From Anisodus tanguticus (taxonomy: Eukaryota; Streptophyta; Magnoliopsida; Solanales; Solanaceae): 64,000 bases of DNA. The translations under genes and the position numbers were made by a program. The notes under the pieces were generated by a model, which did not search any database, was not told where the DNA came from, and worked only from the letters and a program-made list of their open reading frames with translations. The DNA is taken from contig CM067557.1 in NCBI GenBank assembly GCA_034509755.1, positions 35,584,001 through 35,648,000 of the forward strand, given 5' to 3'. Shown here piece after piece: positions 47,501 through 58,386 of this stretch; position 1 is the first letter of the stretch, and each line of letters starts with the position of its first letter.

Positions 47501-48670
47501 GATCTCATTCCCAAAAGTCCTATTGAGGACAACCTCTCCAGCCCCTTTGATTTTTAGAGATGGCGTTGCTTCACATGAACAATCTCTTGCCCGTGGTTAG
47601 GGCGCAACCGGATCATATGTGATCTCGATACTCTGGCCCACTCTAGTTGTTTTGGCAGACTGAGTGTCCAATTTCTTTTCTGCCTTTCTTTAGGCCTTTA
47701 GATCGTTTAAGACCTGGAAACTCTAGCCCACCTTACTAGGTGTCCATTACTTTTCCTATGAAATAAATTCTGGCCCCACTCCAGTCGCCCGGAGGCTTTG
47801 TATGACTGAGTGTCCAATATCATCATATCAAAGGAATTTTGGCCCACTTCAGTCGCCCGGAGGATTTATATGACTGAGTGTCCAATATCATCATATCAAA
47901 AGAATTTTGGCCCACTCCAGTCGCCCGGAGGCTTTGTATGACTGAGTGTCCAATATCATCCTACGAAGGATCTTCTGCCAAATAGTATGACAGGTTCAAC
48001 GTCTTTAGCTTTTAGACTCCTTCCGTTAAGATTGGTGCCCAGATAATTCTTGGCGCTTACTTAAGAGTGGTAACAGTTTTCACACAGTCAGTGGATCTTA
48101 CTCCCTCGTATGTGCGAACATACTTTACACACTTTAATAATTACACTTAAAAGAACGGATCTTTTTTAAGTCGTTTACAAAATCCAATCTTTAAACGGGA
48201 AAAAAGATGAGATTAAACTTCTGATTATAAAGCGTAAGGAATATAAATTATTTTCATATTCCTCCTTACTTTAATCAATTTTTAATCAGACATCATTTAA
48301 TCTTTATTCTTGACAAGTAAGAAAAACTACTTATTCCAATTTCGGATTCTGGCCCACTTCAGTCACTTCATCAAACTGAGTGACCATTTCCTCCTTACCA
48401 TTATTCGGATCCTTTATCTGGGACAAATATAGGCCTTCTACTGCAAGATAGAACCACATCTTCAGCCTTCGCCTCTTGTCCCAGTTGACATCCTCAGGCT
48501 CTCGTGAGCGTTTGTTCCCACCAGTCTTGGTAGCGGTGACACCATGAACACGTTCATCATCATCACTCTCTTCTACCAGAAAATCATTGCCATATCCAGA
48601 TTTGGTCACACAACTTTTGACCGACATCTTTCGAACACTAATAGTAATACAATACAATCTTGTCTTAAAT
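44576..48670 (-). pseudogene. Interior of the decayed copia (gag-pol remnants)
   Basis: Order on the minus strand: an unrecognised 108-codon open frame next to the 5' LTR (48657-48331, MSVKSCVTKSGYGNDFLVEE start, acidic then Arg-rich), a tandem repeat tract (47765-47975), integrase relics (about 47160-46960), and RT relics (about 46285-46180). The C-terminal pol region is unreadable. The primer site after the 5' LTR is not of the Met-tRNA type. No part could encode a working enzyme. Confidence 0.7.
47765..47975. repeat. Three tandem ~69-bp units
   Basis: Units begin near 47772, 47841 and 47909 and carry CCAGTCGCCCGGAGG, TATGACTGAGTGTCCAATAT and AAGGAATTTTGG. Degenerate relatives occur at about 47630 and 48350. 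Confidence 0.85.
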
Positions 48671-50072
48671 TGTTGGTACTCTATTGTACTTTATAAAGTA
48701 GTACGGGAAGTAAATAACTATTACAAGTGTTCGAAAGGATAAATAAATGGTCAATCTTCAAAACTGCCGCAAGCTTGTTGTGTCTTGAATCTTGATAACC
48801 TTGCAAAGCCAATGTTGAGAACTGTCGCAAGCTTGTTGTGTCTTGAATCTTGATATCCTGAAATCAAGAAACAACTAAATCTGGATGGTTACAACGTTGT
48901 GTGTTGAGTCGAGTGATTGCACTCTGTCCTTAAGACAAGATTGCCCCGTATATATGCTTTTACGTTAGCGGGTAATAGTCTCCCAAGATAAAACAACACT
49001 TTAATCTCAACACTACAAAGCCAATAGGTTGACCCTGCCGAATAAAATAAATATGAATCGACTTGCTGAAGATATGAAAAAGGAAGGAAGAGATTCTATC
49101 TTCTCTTCTGTTTTGTCTCTGTGTATATAGTGTGTCTCTGTTGTGTATATGAGAGGGTTTGGTCACTGTTTTTCAGCCACTGTTTTGCTGAATTTCAGCC
49201 ATTGTTTCGTGCTATTTTGTGACTGAAATGTGCTGCTGTTTTCGTGTGTTTTCTGAGCTATATTGCTGTCTTTCCCTTCACTGAATTGAGCCAAAGAAGG
49301 CTCAATATATAGCAAGGAGGAGGGGCTGTACAACTGCCCAAAACATGGCTGTTAATGGCCATTATGAGGGCATTAAAACAGCCAAGTAATGGTTGTAAAT
49401 GGCCATCAAGAGGGGCTGAATTATGGACATGAAGGAGGATGATAATGGAGGAGTTAATCAGCCAATACTTGGCTGATTAATGCCTCAAAAAACAGTCCCA
49501 ACAGTAGGCAGAAAATTTTCTGCCTTCCGTCACCTTCCCAGAAACTCAGAGGACCAAACTGTAAAATATTAAACTTCAGGGACCAAACTGTACATAAGAA
49601 ACGTCAGGGATCAAACTATACATCTGGAAAAGTACTCTGGTCCAAAAAGATAATATCATAAAGTCCCCACAGCCCACGACCGGACCGGACGGGACGGGCG
49701 GCGGCGCGCGTGTGGGCTTAGCCTTGAACCCAAGCACATCTAGGTCCTCCCTCCTTTAAACACATGGGATACCCCTTGGGGTCCCAAACCCTTTACCAAT
49801 TAGAGACTTATATAGAGAGCAATTCTTCCTAATCCCACCGATGTGGTAGATTTGTCCCACACCACATTTCCATGCCTCAAACACCTTACTTCGTGGACCA
49901 ATATCTCTTTCATTTCTCAACGAAATTTGACGATTCTTGGACCTACGGTCATCTACTCACTTCGTAGATCATGCATGTGTCAAGAGACAAAGCCTCCAAC
50001 ATGCGGAACACTAGTGTTTAATTCATCAAAGATGGGTGGACGCATCCCCCCGCCAAAGGCAAATTTCCAACA
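48671..50072 (-). repeat. 5' LTR of the decayed copia
   Basis: TGTTGGTACTCTATTG ... AAATTTCCAACA on the plus strand, followed by the GAGAG duplication. Confidence 0.93.
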
Positions 50073-50192
50073 GAGAGTAGTCAGACTAACTACCATTACA
50101 TTTGAAAGCCTTTTATTCACATGCATAAATTAGGTTGCAAGAACTTGCACAAACATGGGATGTTAGCGTTTTGCACCACATGACCTGTTAAT

Positions 50193-50449
50193 TACTCCCT
50201 CCCGATTAAAAAAATGTCCACTTAACTTTTATTTTTTAATTCAAAAAAAAGTGTCCACCTATCAAATCAAAAAAATATTTAGCCTTTTTTCAAATTTGCC
50301 CTTATTAAGTGTTAGGTGACCAAATCTCAATATCTATTTAATTAGGGGCATTTTAATCAAATTACCTATTTTTGCCTAGAAGTTACTAATATTTTCTTAA
50401 GGGGTGTGCAAATGGCTAAGTAGACACTCTTTTTTATCTGGAGGGAATA
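50193..50449. repeat. Stowaway-like MITE
   Basis: TACTCCCTCCCGATTAAAAA on the left and TTTTTATCTGGAGGGAATA on the right, with TA borders. It contains the sequence CTTAAGGGGTGTGCAAATGG, shared with the nested MITEs at 52869-53607. Confidence 0.85.
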
Positions 50450-50454
50450 ATTAG

Positions 50455-50717
50455 TACTCCTTCTATCCCAAAATATTTGTCGCATTACGCTTTTCAAGAG
50501 TCAAGCTATATGAACTTTGACCAACAATTTAAGCTATATTTTTTCATCATATTAATATGACAAAAATTACAATTTATAGTATTTTTCGTATAGTTTTCGA
50601 ATAACTAAATTATAATTTTAAAATATTAAATTAATCTAATTTAATTTAGCTTTGAAGTTTAGTCAAATTAACTTTAAAAAAGAAAAATATGACAAATATT
50701 TTGAGACGAATGGAATA
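50455..50717. repeat. Stowaway-like MITE, second subfamily
   Basis: TACTCCTTCTATCCCAAAAT on the left and ATATTTTGAGACGAATGGAATA on the right share the outer ATATTTTG/CAAAATAT words, with TA borders. It lies five bases from the previous MITE. Confidence 0.8.
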
Positions 50718-52450
50718 TTGAAATTATAAGCAAAGCAAAATCAAATCTGCATCCTTAATTCTCTACAACTTTTATGTTAGCTAGGTTAAATAAACAACTC
50801 AACTTTGACTATATGGTTGCTCAAAACAGGATATTTTCTTTGTCAGAACTCAGAAGCATGAATGAAGAATACAAAAAGAAACATGCATAGTACAGTGCCC
50901 ACCAGGTTCATCAAAATCAAGAAAGAAGGATCTCTAAACCAGAAGTAGAAGAAGAATTTAAAGACTGTTCTATTCTTCTCGAATTTCGTGTAGCAAATCA
51001 GAACAACCTAACAAAATCCAGTTTCGACCAGCTTGTCATGTTTCAGTCTTGTTGGAAGTTGGAACTCCTTTGTTTTATTTGACTGCTTACCTCATCTTTA
51101 CTTTTTAATTGGATTTAAGTTGTTGAGTAATGAGTAGTGAGTACAAATCAACATGTAAAAGAATTTTTACATCATTGGCTCAAACACAATTTTATAAAAC
51201 AAACTTAAAAAGTCCCATATCTTAACCAAATTTTTCAGATTTTGCAAACTCTGTTCATTATAGGTGTTTTTGCAAAAATACTTTTTTCTTTTTGCAAAAA
51301 CTATAAACTTACCTTTTTCTTTTGCAAAAACAACCCAAGTTTACAGAAAAACTGATTCGTTTTTCAAAACTCTACGATTCTTTTCAGCCAATCGTTACAA
51401 TTTCATTTTCGGTTGTTAATTTTATGCTAATTTATTAGGAAGTAGAATTATTAAAAAAAGGCTAACTAGTTACAGGCCATTTACTTCACGAACTAGCTAT
51501 GCACGAATTACAGAACAAAGATTATTGTGTGATGAATAATGACACATGCATTTTTATGCAGTCCATAATTTACCTGGAATTGTTATGCATAATTGTGGCA
51601 CCAAAGTCAAGATTTATTTATCCTAATATTGCTAATAAATTTTATTCCATGTTGGATTTTTCTATGATAATTTGATTGAGTGATTTTATAAGAGAAAATC
51701 CATAACTTAAGTAATTTTATTGATACAAAACAAAATTGAATGACTTTTCTACACATTTTCATATAGTTGAGTGACCTTTTGAGATATGTACACCCGATAA
51801 TCTAAAAAACTTTTATACAATTACTAGTATCATTTAATTAATAATAACATATTAATTATTGTTTTTATAAGATTACAGTTAAGGACTTATTTTTATTTTA
51901 TATATAAAAATAATACTCTAGTATAATTTTTTCTGTTATTGTACGGAATTTCAACACTTCAAAATTGCGTGATTCTTGGGGCAGATTGGGTACGGAATCC
52001 TAGAATAATTTTCTGTGAGGTGTTAAAGTACAGTAAACCAGAAACCTCGGAGTTTGGGAATGTGAGAGGTGGTCTAGATTTTATGTATGGAATTGGGTTG
52101 GCATAATTTGGTGTCTTTTAAGAATGTTGTCCCCATAGTCTCATGTGTGGTACTGCGTTGTGCATCATCTACTTTAGCTCTCTCTCTCTCTCTCTGCTCA
52201 CTTCGTATCATTAGTACTACAAATATACCTATTATGATCAGATTTATCATTATAAAATCATATGTTTCAGAAATCATTGTTGGAATTATTGCAATTATTA
52301 GTAGATATCAAGCATTGGAATAACGACTTCGAGTTTCAAGGGGACATGAATATACCATCTTCTAGGTAGATTTACTGAGAATGAGAATAATTCCTAGAAT
52401 TGGGCAAAAGGTATAACTTGGGGGTTTTCAAGTACTAGGCTACCAAGTGT
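50718..52450. other. AT-rich intergenic stretch
   Basis: No gene. A CT microsatellite (about 52176-52193) and T-rich runs are the only features seen. Confidence 0.5.
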
Positions 52451-52452
52451 GT

Positions 52453-52573
52453 ACTCCCTCCGTTCCATTTATGTGGCAAGGTTCACAATATAAGTGTCAA
52501 AATATTTAATTTTTGATATAAATTTTGATTAAATTAAAATTTGGAATTAAAATTTACAATCTTGAAAATTACT
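52453..52573. repeat. Partial Stowaway-like MITE
   Basis: A TACTCCCTCCGTTCCATTTA terminus is present but the matching right end is missing; the next MITE begins at 52574. Confidence 0.6.
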
Positions 52574-52868
52574 TACCCCGTCTCATAATAAGTGTCACAT
52601 AAGTAAAAAAAATAATTCAAAATAAATGTCACATTAGAAATTCAAGACATAATTTGGGTACTTTTCCCAACTATACACGTTCTCTATTCAAGAGACATTT
52701 ACTTGTCAATATCAAAATGATTACTTCTCATGCATGTTTTAATCAAGAGGAAAAAATACTTTATTTTTATTAAATTGAGATAGTTTGGTAAACTTCACAA
52801 TGCATTATTGGTTTCTTAATATGTGTGATTTTGGCTAAGGTGACACTTATTATGGGACGGAGGCAATA
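52574..52868. repeat. Stowaway-like MITE
   Basis: TACCCCGTCTCATAATAAGT on the left and ACTTATTATGGGACGGAGGC on the right, with TA borders (52574-52575, 52867-52868). Related to the one inside the TIR repeat at 61262-61526. Confidence 0.85.
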
Positions 52869-52917
52869 TACAACATAAGTATCCACTTAGCCTTTAGTAC
52901 ACCCCTTAAGAAAATAC

Positions 52918-53435
52918 TACTCCATCCAGATCAAAAAGAGTGTTCACTTAGCCATTTGCACACCCCTTAAGAAAGTACTCCCTCCGTTCACTTTTACTTG
53001 TCCACTATGGACTTTGCACACCCCTTAAAAAATAATAAATGAAGTGCACAATTTACCATGATACCCATATGAATTGTTGTATAGTTTTAATGAACTTGAA
53101 AGTGATTTGAAATGAGCAATTAATACTATGGGTAATAAAACAGAAAAAAAAATATTTTCGTGTTATGCTAAAAATGCCAAGTAAAAGTGAAAATCTATTT
53201 TTAGAATACTGGATAAAAGTAAAAGTGAATGGAGGGAGTACTAACTTCTAGGAAAAAATAGATAATTTTACTAAAATACCCCTAATTAAATAGTTATTGG
53301 ATTTGGTCACCTAACACTTAATAAGGACGAATCTGAAAAAATAAGGTTAATTCTTTCTTGATTTGGTAAGTAGACACTCTTTTTGACAAAAAAAAAAAAA
53401 TGATAAGTGGACACTCTTTTTTATCTGGAGGGGTA
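52918..53435. repeat. Middle MITE of the nest
   Basis: Ends TACTCCATCCAGATCAAAAA and TTTTTATCTGGAGGGGTA, TA borders. It is split by the inner MITE at 52976-53240. Confidence 0.8.
52976..53240. repeat. Inner MITE of the nest
   Basis: TACTCCCTCCGTTCACTTTT on the left and AAAAGTGAATGGAGGGAGTA on the right are a perfect inverted repeat of at least 20 bp including the TA. 265 bp, so probably the youngest of the three. Confidence 0.9.
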
Positions 53436-53607
53436 ACTCCTAAAAATAAATATTTTGACCAAACTACTCTTAATTAAATTTTCATATTACTATTAACTTG
53501 ACATATTAGGATTTGGTCACTTAACACTTCATAAGGGCAAATCTGAAAAAAAATAAAGTTAATTCCTTCTTGGTTATGTAAGTGAACACTTATTTAAACT
53601 GGAAGAA

Positions 53608-54905
53608 GTAGTAATTAATAATTCAAAATATTATAAAAAAATATATGATCAAAGAAGAACTTTTACCCCATAGATAATAAATGTTAGAACATAAATTAGA
53701 ATAGAGAGAAAATAAAAGACTTGCAACGTAATTACCAAGAAATTCACCAACATCAAAAATTGTTTTTTTTTTCAAACCGTGGTGGAGTGATAATTAGTAC
53801 CCACATTTAGAACGTCACATGTAATAGGAAACGTTTTACTCCTAAAATAGGACTTCGAGGGATAAATCTAGATTAGTGGATAACAAGAAAATGAAAGCGA
53901 ATTTAATTTAAACAAGAAAATGAAATGTAACTAAGATTTAATGAATAATATCCACAATGTAAGATTCACGGAAAAAATAATTATGAGAATAATGAAAAGT
54001 TTATTTATAAAAGAAAGGTAGAAAGAAAGAGGGAGAAATTTTAAAGATTCTTAACTAATCAGCTGGCCTTTGAGTTTTTTTAAACTTTAATTAAAGACAT
54101 ACTTGGAAAAAAGAAATTATTTCAAGATATTCTTTACAAGATGAGGCACGTGCCTTATAAAAGAACCATATAAAGCGAAAAAAGAAAACTAAAACGAATA
54201 GTTAACAATTAATCACTACTTTTAAACTCAGGTACCATCACTAATTGAAGAGGAATTAGGCATGAAAAAACCTAATTAATCTATCTAAGAGGAATACATC
54301 ACACTGCATTCTCCCATTTTCCGGTCTTTAAACCAATGAATTAACTAATATATACTGATAACATTTGACCAAAAACAATATATACTGATAATAAAAAAAG
54401 TATACACTATCAAGTCACTTGAAAATCAACGACAGAATATAGTAGTAAATGACATATTATAACAGACTAAACTATATTGTAAGTGTAAAACTTATTTACA
54501 GTACTGATATTACTGTATATAAGCTGGCTTTAAACCAAATGATGTTTTTGGACATGGACGATCATAAACTTGCAATATGCAATAAACATTACTCAATGAG
54601 CAATCTTGGAAAAACAAGTGATGGATAAATGCATTTCAATAGGCATTATTAGTACAAACTAAATCAACGAACAAAATAATAAGAAGGTGGATCTTTTGGT
54701 CATATGATGGATCAGTGTAGAGACTATTTATTATTTAATTTGATTATTTTTTACCATTTAATTTGATCAAGTAAGTGCACTGTTGGAGAGCATTCAAGAA
54801 CTAAAATATTTAGTACTGCAAGATAATTACTAAGAAAATTCAGATTTCATATCTAACATAGAAAACATAACTTCTGGTAACTCCACTCTTGTAAAAGGCC
54901 TATAT
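53608..54905. other. AT-rich intergenic stretch
   Basis: No gene or element recognised. Confidence 0.5.
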
Positions 54906-55330
54906 AATTGTGAAACTTACATAAATGACTATAGTTTAGGAATTTAAATTTAGTCATAGTTGTAGTTTTAATATTTATATAGCATAGCTACTTTTTTACT
55001 CGATGTATTCATAAAAGGTCTCGTTGTATTCATAAAAGGTCTCGTTGTATTCATAAAAGGTCTCGTTGTATTCATGAATACATCGAGTAAAAATGTATTC
55101 AAAATTCTTTTCATTGTATTCAAGTAAAATATCTTCAACTCAGTTGTATTCACGTCGAATGTATTCAACTCAATTGTATTTATTTGTAGCTACTTTTACA
55201 TTATATTCAATTTATTGTATTTTTAAAATATTGTATTCAACTTATTATATTTTAAATTCGATTGTATTCAAATAACATAAATATATATAAAAAAATAGAT
55301 TCAGCTGTAATAGATACACTAAAATATTGA
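54906..55330. repeat. AT-rich dispersed repeat, copy 1
   Basis: It shares its order of motifs with 55365-55800: TGAAACTTACAYAAATGACT, then AGCATAGCTA or similar, GTATTCATAAAA, AAAAATGTATTCAAAATTCT, GTAGCTACTTTTACATTRTA. Copy 1 contains an expanded 21-bp tandem repeat at 55001-55074. Confidence 0.75.
55001..55074. repeat. 21-bp tandem repeat (3.5 units)
   Basis: Unit CGTTGTATTCATAAAAGGTC followed by T, starting at 55001, 55022, 55043 and 55064. The array is bounded by an inverted pair, CTCGATGTATTCAT (55000) and ATGAATACATCGAG (to 55087). Confidence 0.92.
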
Positions 55331-55365
55331 TATAATTAGCTAACTGCAAGAGGCTTGTTAAACCT

Positions 55366-56432
55366 ATGAAACTTACACAAATGACTATAGTTAGGGTTTT
55401 AAATTTGACATAGCTATAGTTTCAATATTTACCGGGCATAGCTATTTTTTACTCAATGTATTCATAAAACGGCCTTGTTGTATTCATGAATACAACGAGT
55501 AAAAATGTATTCAAAATTCTTTTCGTTGTACCTAATTCAAATGTATTCAACTCAGTTTTATCCATTTGTAGCTACTTTTACATTGTATTCAATTTATTGT
55601 ATTTAAAAATAGGTTGTATTCAAACAACATAAATACAAAAAAAAATAGATTCAACTGTAATAGATACACTAAAATAATGAATACAAAAAAATAGATACAC
55701 TAAAAATTTAACAAATACACTCAAATACTGAATTCAAAAAAATAACAAATTGAATAAAATCTAAAAATTTAACAAATAAACTCAAAAATTGAATACAAAA
55801 AATAACAAATACACAAAATAAAATGCTGCCGAAGTTCGATCCCTCCGCCTTTGAAGGAACCGGAACGTGACCGGAAGAAGCTCAGACCGGAACAATCCCT
55901 CCGCCGCCGCACTTGTCATCTAAGGGTAACGTCGTTCCCTCCGCCACCGCACTTGTCATCAATGCGTTGAAGAAATCAGAATGTGACCGAAAAAAGAACG
56001 TGATTGGAACTCAAGATTTTGAACGTGATGGTGGGTCACGATGGAGCGAAACTCCAGATCTGGAGGCGCCGACGGTGGGTCACGACGGGAGTGGAAAGCT
56101 CATATTTGGAGGCTCCGGCGGGCAGTGGGTCACGACGGAGTCCATTGCTATCAGATCTGGATGCACCGACAGTGGCTCACGACGGAGCGGAAGCTCAGAT
56201 CTAATAGCAATGGATTTCGCCGGAGCTCCGGCGGGGGTTCGTTGTGGCCGATGGCGGCGGAGAGCAGAAGTAGATTCTCAGTCAAGATAAAAATAGAGTA
56301 TTTTACTTAAATATATATGTAGCTATGATAGGTAATTCAATCACATTATAGTTATGCTTTGTAATTTAATTAAATAATAGTTACTAAAAGTTAATATGTC
56401 GAGTTAGCTATGGAATGTAATTGTTCATATAT
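55366..56432. repeat. 1.07-kb block between 35-bp direct repeats, with GC-rich island
   Basis: The sequence around TAGCTAACTGCAAGAGGCTT occurs at 55331-55365 and 56433-56467 as ~35-bp near-exact direct repeats. Between them are copy 2 of the AT-rich repeat (55366-55800) and a GC-rich island (55820-56290). The island has four ~48-bp units headed by GTGGGTCACGACGG (56030, 56075, 56125, 56172) and a duplicated CCCTCCGCC...GCACTTGTCATC. Open frames in the island are repeat-driven. The structure resembles a transposon that picked up gene sequence; unproven. Confidence 0.6.
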
Positions 56433-56467
56433 AATTAGCTAACTGCAAGAGGCTTGTTAAACCTCTA

Positions 56468-56956
56468 TAGTAGTTTAATTTTGTGCAGCAGTTCAAAGTT
56501 GGAGGCCTGGGTGTGTAATTCACCTCTTTGTAAATAGATGTTTTCTTTGATTTGAATGGAAATAACCAGCTACTGGGAAATTGATTAAAAAAAGTACACC
56601 AATTATCCAAACATATTCAGCATAGTTAAAACAAACCAAACTACAAATAAATGGAAAGATAAACCTAGAAATAACGAAACCAAAAAATAAAATACAGATT
56701 CTAGGGTTTTCACACAATCTTTCTTCCTAGCATATGACTTCCTTCTACAATAGAAGCTTTTGCTGACAAAATTTTCAGATTTCAAATGACAACATCGACA
56801 TAGGAAAAGAAAGTGAGATACTGAATTGGAAGCAAGAAAGTGCTAACTCCACATCCACAACTATTTTGCCTCTTTTGAAAGAACATGAAATCAACCGCTT
56901 TCATTTGCTTTGAGACTGACCTAGCTAGTTCACCAGAACATTTCATCGATGTCTAA
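56468..56956. other. Downstream flank (3' UTR region) of the Dof gene
   Basis: AT-rich. No separate gene is supported; the Dof 3' UTR would lie in the part nearest 56956. Confidence 0.45.
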
Positions 56957-58236
56957 TTATAGGGCATTACTGGTGGAGGAAGAGCTAAAACTCGCTGAAA
57001 GATCATTCCAATTAGCACTACCATTACTCAGCCAGTTCTCGTTCCCTAAAAACTGTCGTGGCATACTTGCATGTTCTTGATTGTCTTCCATCTTCATCAA
57101 TGCCAGCTGGGTCAACATGGGATTCGAAATTTTTGGCCCAATTTGACTTGTCACACCGCCCGCCTCATTATTTGTAAAATGAGTAGGATGGAAAGGGTAA
57201 AGCCCAGAACCATAACCAGAAGACGAATCCAATCCCCCGTACAAATTATAAGGGAATTGGTTCGCCAGTTGCTGATGTAGCCGCCACTGCTCTAAATTAC
57301 TAGTCATTCCGAGCTGAAAATTCATGTTTTCATTGGTTCCCGCAGCTGGAGCTGCTGATGACGAAGAAATTGATGAGTAATTCATCGTAACATTATCGTT
57401 TGGAGTGAAGTGATGATCAGCCAATTGACCTAAAGGGGACATGAAACGTATAGGGTGAATTTGAGGGTTCATTAGACCTAATAAACTAGCTGCTGATGAT
57501 GGACTTGAAAAGGCACTATTATTGTTGCTTGTGGAACCAGAATTACTAGTAGCTTGGCTAGAAGCTGGAGACTTGGAAGTATTATTATTATTGTTGCTGG
57601 ATTTAGTAGTTGTAGTACTAGTGCTGCTTCTTTTGTTCCTGCGGCAAACGCCACCCACGGGGACGCTCCTCAGAGCCCCCCCTCTCGTCCAATATCTTCT
57701 GCAGGTCTTGCAGAAGTGACGAGGCTGGGAGAGGCTGTAGTTGTTGAAGTAGCAAAACTTTGTGTTTGTTGACTCACAACGAGGGCATTTTTGGACTGCC
57801 TCGGACATCGGTATGTTAGCTAACCGGGCTCGATCTGCCATCGATCCCGGTCGAATGGAACCTCCAATACCCCCATGAGGCTGAGCTGGCGGTGGACTAG
57901 TTAGTGGCCACGCTGGTTGTGGTGGTGGTGGTGATGGGAGCGGAGGATTTGGGAAGCTATATCCACCTTGCTGAAAATTGAAGGAAAAAAACACCAATGA
58001 ATTGAAAAAAAAAAGAAGAAATTAACTATGTCTATTACTATATGCTACAAATTTAAAGAAGTTTGAAACAATCGAAAATTGAGAGGAATATTTTTTTTCT
58101 TTATGAATTATTCACTTTTTTGTTCAAGAAGCCACTGACATTAGAATTTTGAAGCATCATATTATTGAAGGATAAAAAACCATACCTGTTGCCAGTTGGC
58201 TGGATCAAGATAAGCTGAAATAGAAGAAAAAACCAT
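56957..58236 (-). CDS. Dof zinc-finger transcription factor (2 exons)
   Basis: Exon 1 is 58236-58186 (17 codons, MVFSSISAYLDPANWQQ). Exon 2 is 57970-56957. The 215-bp intron is GT...AG, phase 0. The protein is 354 residues. The single Dof finger has C79-X2-C82-X21-C104-X2-C107 (CPRCESTN...CKTCRRYWTRGG) followed by a basic stretch, all residues present. A Pro-rich N-terminus, poly-Ser/Thr/Asn tracts and a Ser-rich C-terminus surround it. Dof proteins bind AAAG in promoters and act in the nucleus. The short first exon with this N-terminus resembles the Arabidopsis DOF5.1/DOF2.4 group (vascular and leaf patterning), from memory. Starting at 57997 inside the intron would be wrong because it skips exon 1. 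Confidence 0.95.
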
Positions 58237-58372
58237 AGTTTCTTGAATGATCTAAAATTCTCTTTTTTAAAGTTTGGGTTTTTTGGAATGGGATATTGTT
58301 AGTGGAGCATATCACATCAAATGGAGGAAGAGAGAAAGCAAGAGAGAATAAAGCTAAAGAGAATGAGAATAT

Positions 58373-58386
58373 GTGTATATATAAGG
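58373..58386 (-). promoter_or_regulatory. Likely TATA box of the Dof gene
   Basis: CCTTATATATACAC on the minus strand, about 137 bp before the ATG, followed by a CT-rich leader (TTCTCTCTTGCTTTCTCTCT). Confidence 0.65.

Larger units (their letters stand above)
43153..50072 (-). mobile_element. copia LTR retrotransposon with near-identical LTRs and decayed interior
   Basis: LTRs of 1423 bp (43153-44575) and 1402 bp (48671-50072) flank 4.1 kb. The exact duplication GAGAG is at 43148-43152 and 50073-50077. A purine tract (CATAGAGGGGATT on the minus strand) abuts the left LTR, so the element reads on the minus strand with its 5' LTR on the right. Recognisable copia pieces are integrase (about 47160-46960: KYVVIFIDDGTTYVILCLL) and RT (about 46285-46180: MDVETAFPTGELEE). 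Everything else is too decayed to read. The LTRs differ by only a few percent by eye. Confidence 0.92.
52869..53607. repeat. Outermost MITE of a three-level nest
   Basis: The left half (about 52869-52917, ...ATCCACTTAGCC...ACACCCCTTAAGAAAA) and the right half (53436-53607, ending AACTGGAAGAAGTAG) together make one element of the 50193-50449 family. It is split by the MITE at 52918-53435. The left terminus is unclear. Confidence 0.65.

Noticed and set aside
54968..55168. Minus-strand frame with a repeated MNTTRPF heptad
   Set aside because: Produced by the 21-bp tandem repeat (a multiple of three), not a protein family.
57522..57772. Plus-strand frames inside the Dof gene
   Set aside because: Antisense shadows of the Ser/Asn-rich region.
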